DNA from: Nitrospinota bacterium
Lineage (GTDB): Bacteria > UBA8248
NCBI GenBank assembly: GCA_029937135.1
Contig: JAPYQX010000102.1
Location: 1-9,057, forward strand
Length of the DNA stretch: 9,057 nucleotides
Direction of reading: 5' to 3'
The notes below the pieces were generated by a model. That model was not told where the DNA came from. It saw only the letters and a list, made by a program, of their open reading frames with translations, and did not search any database. Positions 6,403-9,057 of the stretch are shown here, in pieces (the stretch's first letter is position 1; every line of letters begins with the position of its first letter). A program made the position numbers and the translations under genes.

Positions 6403-7275
6403 TTGACCAACAACACAATAGGGATTTTATGGGCCCTGATCGCCGCGATTGTACTTGCCTTTCAGGGTGTGGCCTCTGTCCGTCCCCTTCAGAAAATGGG
6501 AATCCTCGCGGCCTCTCTTCTGACGAACATCGTCAATGTCGTTGTTCTCAGTGTGTTGGGTTTTTTCTTCTACGAAGAGGGGCAGGTGAGTCTGGAGGGT
6601 ATGGCCTGGTTCGCCCTTCTCGGAATCACGGCATACAGCTACGGCCGCTTTGTTTATTACAAGGCCCTCTTTACCATCGGCCCGCCGAGGCTGACCACCT
6701 TGATGTCCACTGCTCCGTTGCTTTCCCTTCTACTGGCGATTTTGTTTCTCGCGGAGCGGCCGGGCCCGGCGGTCTTCGCCGGAACCGCCATGGTGATTGC
6801 GGGTGTCGTTCTCGTAAGCTACGAACCCTCCGAGGAGGGGTGGTTTCAAAAGGGAATCCTCTGGGGATTCGCGAGCGCCCTCTCTCTTGGGCTCAGTATT
6901 TTTATCCGGAAAAAAGGGATGGCCGCTTTTCCCAATCCCATGCTTACGGTGGCATGGGCTAATTTGATAGGTGTGCCTATTCTCTATAGCCTCAGGTTGG
7001 TGGTGCCTTCTCATTTGTTCAAGTGGGGGGGGCGATCAACGGTTCTCCTGATCGCCCTTCTGGGAGTTTTGAATTCGGCGAATCAGGTATTCATGAACAT
7101 GGCGGTCACATACGGAGATGTCAGCGTCATTACGCCCATCATCACATCGTCGCCGATTTTCTCTCTTTTGTTCACGGCTATCCTCCTGCGGGGGATTGAG
7201 CGTGTTCGCCCGGCGATGGTATTTGGCGTGTCGTTCACCGTTGGGGGGATGGTTCTCATCGCTTTCGGGCGTTGA
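6403..7275 (+). CDS. EamA/DMT-family transporter, second of a tandem pair (TTG start)
   Basis: A 290-residue, about ten-helix membrane protein paralogous to the preceding gene. The two align almost without gaps: AWFALLGI (68-75) against AWFGVLGI; LAERPGPAVFAGTAMVIAGV (116-135) against the LGEEPGALVFFGTA segment; PSEEGWFQKGILWGFASAL against PDEGRWFQAGIGWSLASML; and LNSANQVFMN (223-232) against LNSAQQVIMN. The start is a TTG at 6403 preceded by GAAAGG at 6-nt spacing; no ATG occurs until well inside the first helices, so TTG is required. Charged residues differ between the copies (for example YGRFVYYKAL here, INRWFFYTGM there), so the substrate sites may have diverged. No terminator is evident directly after the stop. 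Confidence 0.9.
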   Translation: MTNNTIGILWALIAAIVLAFQGVASVRPLQKMGILAASLLTNIVNVVVLSVLGFFFYEEGQVSLEGMAWFALLGITAYSYGRFVYYKALFTIGPPRLTTLMSTAPLLSLLLAILFLAERPGPAVFAGTAMVIAGVVLVSYEPSEEGWFQKGILWGFASALSLGLSIFIRKKGMAAFPNPMLTVAWANLIGVPILYSLRLVVPSHLFKWGGRSTVLLIALLGVLNSANQVFMNMAVTYGDVSVITPIITSSPIFSLLFTAILLRGIERVRPAMVFGVSFTVGGMVLIAFGR

Positions 7276-7424
7276 TTCCAGCCCTTTCGGAGAGTAGTCT
7301 GAATTCCTTCGGAGCCCAGGAAATTTTCCCGATTGTGGGGATATCACCATATACGGCTACACCCTGAGGGGTCCTGATTATTCCCGGGGCCGCCACCAGT
7401 TCTTAAATTTTGGAGGAATGCGAA

Positions 7425-7877
7425 ATGGGAGACAAAGCATTCATCGATTCGTTCCTGGCGGAAAAAAGGATGTGCCGCTTTTCGGTGACCAGGAAGGACG
7501 GAGGCCCGCTCATTCGGCCTATTTGGTACATTTGGGAGGATGGTAAGTTCCTCATCAGCACCAAGACAATCGGTATCCATACCCGCATTGTCAAACAAAA
7601 TCCTAAAATCTCCATTGTCGTTGATAAGGACGATCCTCCCTACGCCGCCGTGGTTTGCGAAGGCGAGGTCGAACTCATCGAGGGTGTCGGAACAGACCAC
7701 GACCTTATCGGGCGGTGCGCCGAGCGCTATCTCGGTCCCGAAATCGCCCCCAAGTTCATGGCCGGCCCCGTCGCCCAGGTGGATCGGGTGCGGTTCGTCG
7801 TTCACCCCAAGCGCTGGACGATTTGGAACGCTGGCGCCGATCCGCCCTTCAGCGCACGGGCGGGCGATTACTCCTAG
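7425..7877 (+). CDS. PPOX-class FMN/F420-dependent split-barrel protein
   Basis: A 150-residue cytosolic protein of the pyridoxamine 5'-phosphate oxidase-like split beta-barrel family. Visible family features are FSVTRKDGGPLIRPIWYIWEDGKFLIST (about 19-46), matching the strand-turn-strand that begins these proteins, then HTRIVKQNPKISIVVD (52-67), the usual K/R-x-x-N-x-x-x-x-P phosphate-binding helix and strand, then YAAVVCEGEVELIEG (73-87). Members use FMN or coenzyme F420 to reduce or bind small molecules, usually as homodimers. The cofactor and substrate are not determined by what I can see. Length is typical. ATG 7425 has an excellent ribosome site (GGAGG, 8 nt upstream); an in-frame TTG at 7410 overlaps that site and is rejected. 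It lies 149 nt after the transporters and just before a strong terminator, so it may have its own promoter. Confidence 0.85.
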   Translation: MGDKAFIDSFLAEKRMCRFSVTRKDGGPLIRPIWYIWEDGKFLISTKTIGIHTRIVKQNPKISIVVDKDDPPYAAVVCEGEVELIEGVGTDHDLIGRCAERYLGPEIAPKFMAGPVAQVDRVRFVVHPKRWTIWNAGADPPFSARAGDYS

Positions 7878-7896
7878 CGCAGCCTTGAAAACGAGT

Positions 7897-7949
7897 AAAA
7901 CAAGCCGGATAGGGTCCGTGGCAATGACCCCGTCCGGCTTGTTTTTTTT
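7897..7949 (+). terminator. Strong Rho-independent terminator after the PPOX gene
   Basis: AAAACAAGCCGGA (7897-7909) pairs with TCCGGCTTGTTTT (7933-7945). Inside, after a 2-nt mismatch, GGGTC pairs with GACCC around a 9-nt loop, and a run of eight T (7942-7949) follows. It begins about 20 nt after the PPOX stop. On the minus strand the hairpin is followed by TTTTACTCGTTTTC, so it may also stop leftward transcription from the broken gene at 8093-8539. Confidence 0.92.
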
Positions 7950-7980
7950 GCGGTTTTTCCATCCCGAGGCGATTTTTCTT

Positions 7981-7995
7981 CTTGTGGTGCACAAG
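7981..7995. repeat. Short palindrome CTTGTG-GTG-CACAAG
   Basis: A perfect 6-bp inverted repeat with a 3-nt centre, in the 7950-8092 gap between convergent genes. There is no T-run on the correct side of either strand, so it is not a standard terminator. Its role is unknown; the rest of the gap contains only the repeat listed at 8037-8083. Confidence 0.25.
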
Positions 7996-8036
7996 CCCGC
8001 GGGGCATACCTAGTCCGCTGATTTTGTCTGTTAGAA

Positions 8037-8083
8037 GACGCCCGGGCCGTCTTGGCGTCACCTCGCGGACGCGCCGCTACATG
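8037..8083. repeat. Degenerate direct copy of the 3' end of the adjacent membrane-protein gene (copy A)
   Basis: GACGCCCGG (8037-8045), an 11-nt insert, then GTCACCTcGCGGAcGCGCC and GCtAcATG (8057-8083) match copy B at 8099-8135 with 4 mismatches over the last 27 nt. Read on the minus strand it would encode RRVREVTP, against RRIRQVTP at the C-terminus of the intact frame, but it is preceded by TAG. A small inverted repeat AAGACG-N7-CGTCTT (8035-8053) spans the inserted part. It looks like a decayed tail duplication. Confidence 0.55.
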
Positions 8084-8092
8084 CCCCGTCCG

Positions 8093-8539
8093 TTATAGGA
8101 CGCCCGGTGTCACCTGGCGGATGCGCCGCCAGATGACGATAACGAAAAGTATGATCCCGCCAAGCTGGGCCAGCGCCGAGAAAACGAGCAAAATCTGGGC
8201 GGCCGGGTGTGCGGTCCTCCAGAGCCAGGGCTCGCCCGCCACCCGGAGCACCAGGCCGCCTACCGTGAGATAGTAGATTCCGTAAACACTGGGCAGGTGG
8301 TATCACCCCTTTGTTTCCGGGTGTTCTCCCCGCATCAGGGGAAACATCCACAATGCCACGCCCATCACCATGAGGCCGAGCCAGCCGACGAAACCGACGT
8401 GGGCGTGAAGCAGCAGCAGCTCCCTTGGCATCCGCATGAGCCAGATAGCGTTGGCCAGCATGAACAGGGCACCCGAGGCGAAGGTGATGATGAAGCAAAA
8501 AAGACTTATTTTCACAAAAAGGCGGATGACGGGGGGCAT
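8093..8539 (-). pseudogene. Small four-helix membrane protein resembling haem-copper oxidase subunit I, interrupted by in-frame TGA
   Basis: The frame opens at ATG 8539 with a good site (AGAGGAGA about 8 nt upstream). It reads 78 residues, meets TGA at 8303-8305, and continues in the same frame for 69 more codons to TAA at 8093-8095. The first part has two helices (about 8-33 and 43-66) with a histidine motif LLHAHVGFVGWLG (43-55) and ends GEHPETKG. The second part continues coherently: YHLPSVYGIYYLTVGGLVLR, GEPWLWRTAHPAAQ, a fourth helix (ILLVFSALAQLGGIILFVIV) and a basic end RRIRQVTPGVL. Both halves keep membrane-protein character, so one ancestral gene of about 148 codons is likely. The histidine-rich second helix recalls haem-ligand helices of the CcoN/NorB-like superfamily, but this is resemblance only. 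The simplest explanation is CGA-to-TGA nonsense mutation or sequence error; a functional short form is possible. Confidence 0.7.
8099..8135. repeat. Tail repeat copy B, within the 3' coding end of the broken membrane-protein gene
   Basis: This is the reference copy of the degenerate direct repeat at 8037-8083. On the minus strand it encodes the basic C-terminal residues WRRIRQVTPGV before the TAA. It lacks the extra 10 nt net seen in copy A. The centres of the two copies are about 55-60 nt apart. Confidence 0.55.
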
Positions 8540-8588
8540 GGGGGCTTCTCCTCTGGATAAAATCGTGGCGGTCCGCTGTTTCGTGAAT

Positions 8589-8618
8589 ATACGGGATCGC
8601 CAGCAAATACGGGATCGC
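8589..8618. promoter_or_regulatory. 12-bp direct repeat ATACGGGATCGC between divergent genes
   Basis: Two perfect copies (8589-8600 and 8607-8618) with an 18-bp period lie in the 87-nt gap between the divergent starts at 8539 (minus) and 8627 (plus). The position suits an operator controlling both genes. On the minus strand TATATT near the first copy resembles a -10 hexamer. The second copy ends 8 nt before the plus-strand start and could affect ribosome access. No regulator gene is adjacent. Confidence 0.4.
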
Positions 8619-8626
8619 GCCGGGAC

Positions 8627-9004
8627 ATGAAGGACTCCCGGAAATGGGCGCGGCTGTTTGTCTGCCTCGCTTTCCATATGATTCTGACCGGCCTCGCCTC
8701 GGCCATCCTGAGCCACATATTCGGCGTCGCCCGGCCCGGAAAAATCCTCTTCCTCCCCTCGCTCGCCGCCGCCGCCGTTGTCGGCGTCTTCTACACATGG
8801 GACCGCGAGGGCAGCCGCGTCGCTGAGGCGGGAAACCTCGCCGGCGCTCTTGTGGCCTTCCACCTTTGGGCCGACCTGACCTATCCGCCCGAGGGCGCAG
8901 GCCCATGGGCCGTCCTTTCCGGCTGGCCCGTCTGGGGCTCCTATCTGGCGAACACCCTCGCCATTCTCGCGGCCGGCTGGCTCGCCGAGCGGCGGCGGGG
9001 CTAA
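8627..9004 (+). CDS. Small membrane protein of unknown function
   Basis: A 125-residue protein I do not recognise. It has a short basic start (MKDSRKWARL), a first helix at about 10-32 (FVCLAFHMILTGLASAILSH), a second at about 40-57 (ILFLPSLAAAAVVGVFYT), an amphipathic third at about 70-86 containing FHLWADLTYP, and a C-terminal helix at about 103-119 ending LAERRRG. Net positive charge at both ends suggests both lie in the cytoplasm with four helices between. Codon use is very GC-rich, as expected of a real gene in this window and like its divergent neighbour. The ATG at 8627 has only a weak, suboptimally placed GGGA upstream, so the start is uncertain. It is divergent from the broken oxidase-like gene and may share its control region. 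Both being small membrane proteins hints at a common role, but no more can be said. Confidence 0.62.
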   Translation: MKDSRKWARLFVCLAFHMILTGLASAILSHIFGVARPGKILFLPSLAAAAVVGVFYTWDREGSRVAEAGNLAGALVAFHLWADLTYPPEGAGPWAVLSGWPVWGSYLANTLAILAAGWLAERRRG

Positions 9005-9057
9005 CCCGCCGATAACCCGATAACTCCCCCCCGGAATTTCGGGGAAATGCGCGGAGT

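Noticed and set aside
7410..7424. TTG at 7410 as the start of the PPOX-class protein.
   Set aside because: It overlaps the GGAGG ribosome site that serves the ATG at 7425 and adds only five residues.
8303..8863. Long minus-strand frame reading through the whole 8540-8863 region into the oxidase-like gene.
   Set aside because: The part upstream of 8539 is low-complexity, polar and antisense to a better membrane-protein gene; the ribosome site and hydrophobic product begin at 8539.
9029..9044. CCCCG-N6-CGGGG hairpin after the last gene as a terminator.
   Set aside because: The stem is only 5 bp and is not followed by a T-run on either strand.

Overview
The window reads as a chromosomal segment of a non-model, probably diderm, bacterium. 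Support for a cell envelope with a periplasm is an HtrA/Do-type protease with an N-terminal export or anchor segment. TGA, TAA and TAG all end genes here, so the standard bacterial code applies. I cannot name the lineage from the sequence alone. A soluble diadenylate cyclase with an N-terminal pyruvate-kinase-C-like region, together with a phosphofructokinase carrying the G/K donor-site signature, suggests an environmental group far from the usual laboratory bacteria.

Block 1 (1-4904, all on the minus strand, so transcribed right to left) is a compact run of six genes: an HtrA/Do serine protease, a DacZ-like diadenylate cyclase, an unannotated 44-residue membrane peptide whose ATG overlaps the cyclase stop codon, a class I SAM-dependent methyltransferase, 6-phosphofructokinase, and the N-terminal third to quarter of GatA, cut off by the window edge. 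Gaps are 11 nt, a 4-nt overlap, 21 nt, about 90 nt and 33 nt, so at least the first four genes are probably co-transcribed. The block joins envelope proteolysis, c-di-AMP signalling and glycolysis, but a functional link between them is inference.

Block 2 (4905-5505) is a roughly 600-nt AT-richer divergent intergenic region. It holds several inverted repeats and a hairpin-forming leader, but no gene I can defend.

Block 3 (5506-7275, plus strand) is a tandem pair of paralogous ten-helix EamA/DMT-family transporters 15 nt apart. They are followed by a small FMN/F420-binding split-barrel (PPOX-class) protein at 7425-7877 and a strong intrinsic terminator at 7897-7949.

Block 4 (7950-9057) contains a minus-strand gene for a small four-helix membrane protein resembling part of the haem-copper oxidase subunit I fold. 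It is interrupted by an in-frame TGA, and the DNA of its C-terminal tail is partly duplicated just downstream. A small plus-strand membrane protein is divergently transcribed from it, with a 12-bp direct repeat between the two starts.

The items most worth a second look are the cyclase-coupled micropeptide, the altered RHR motif of the cyclase, and the in-frame TGA with the adjacent repeated tail.
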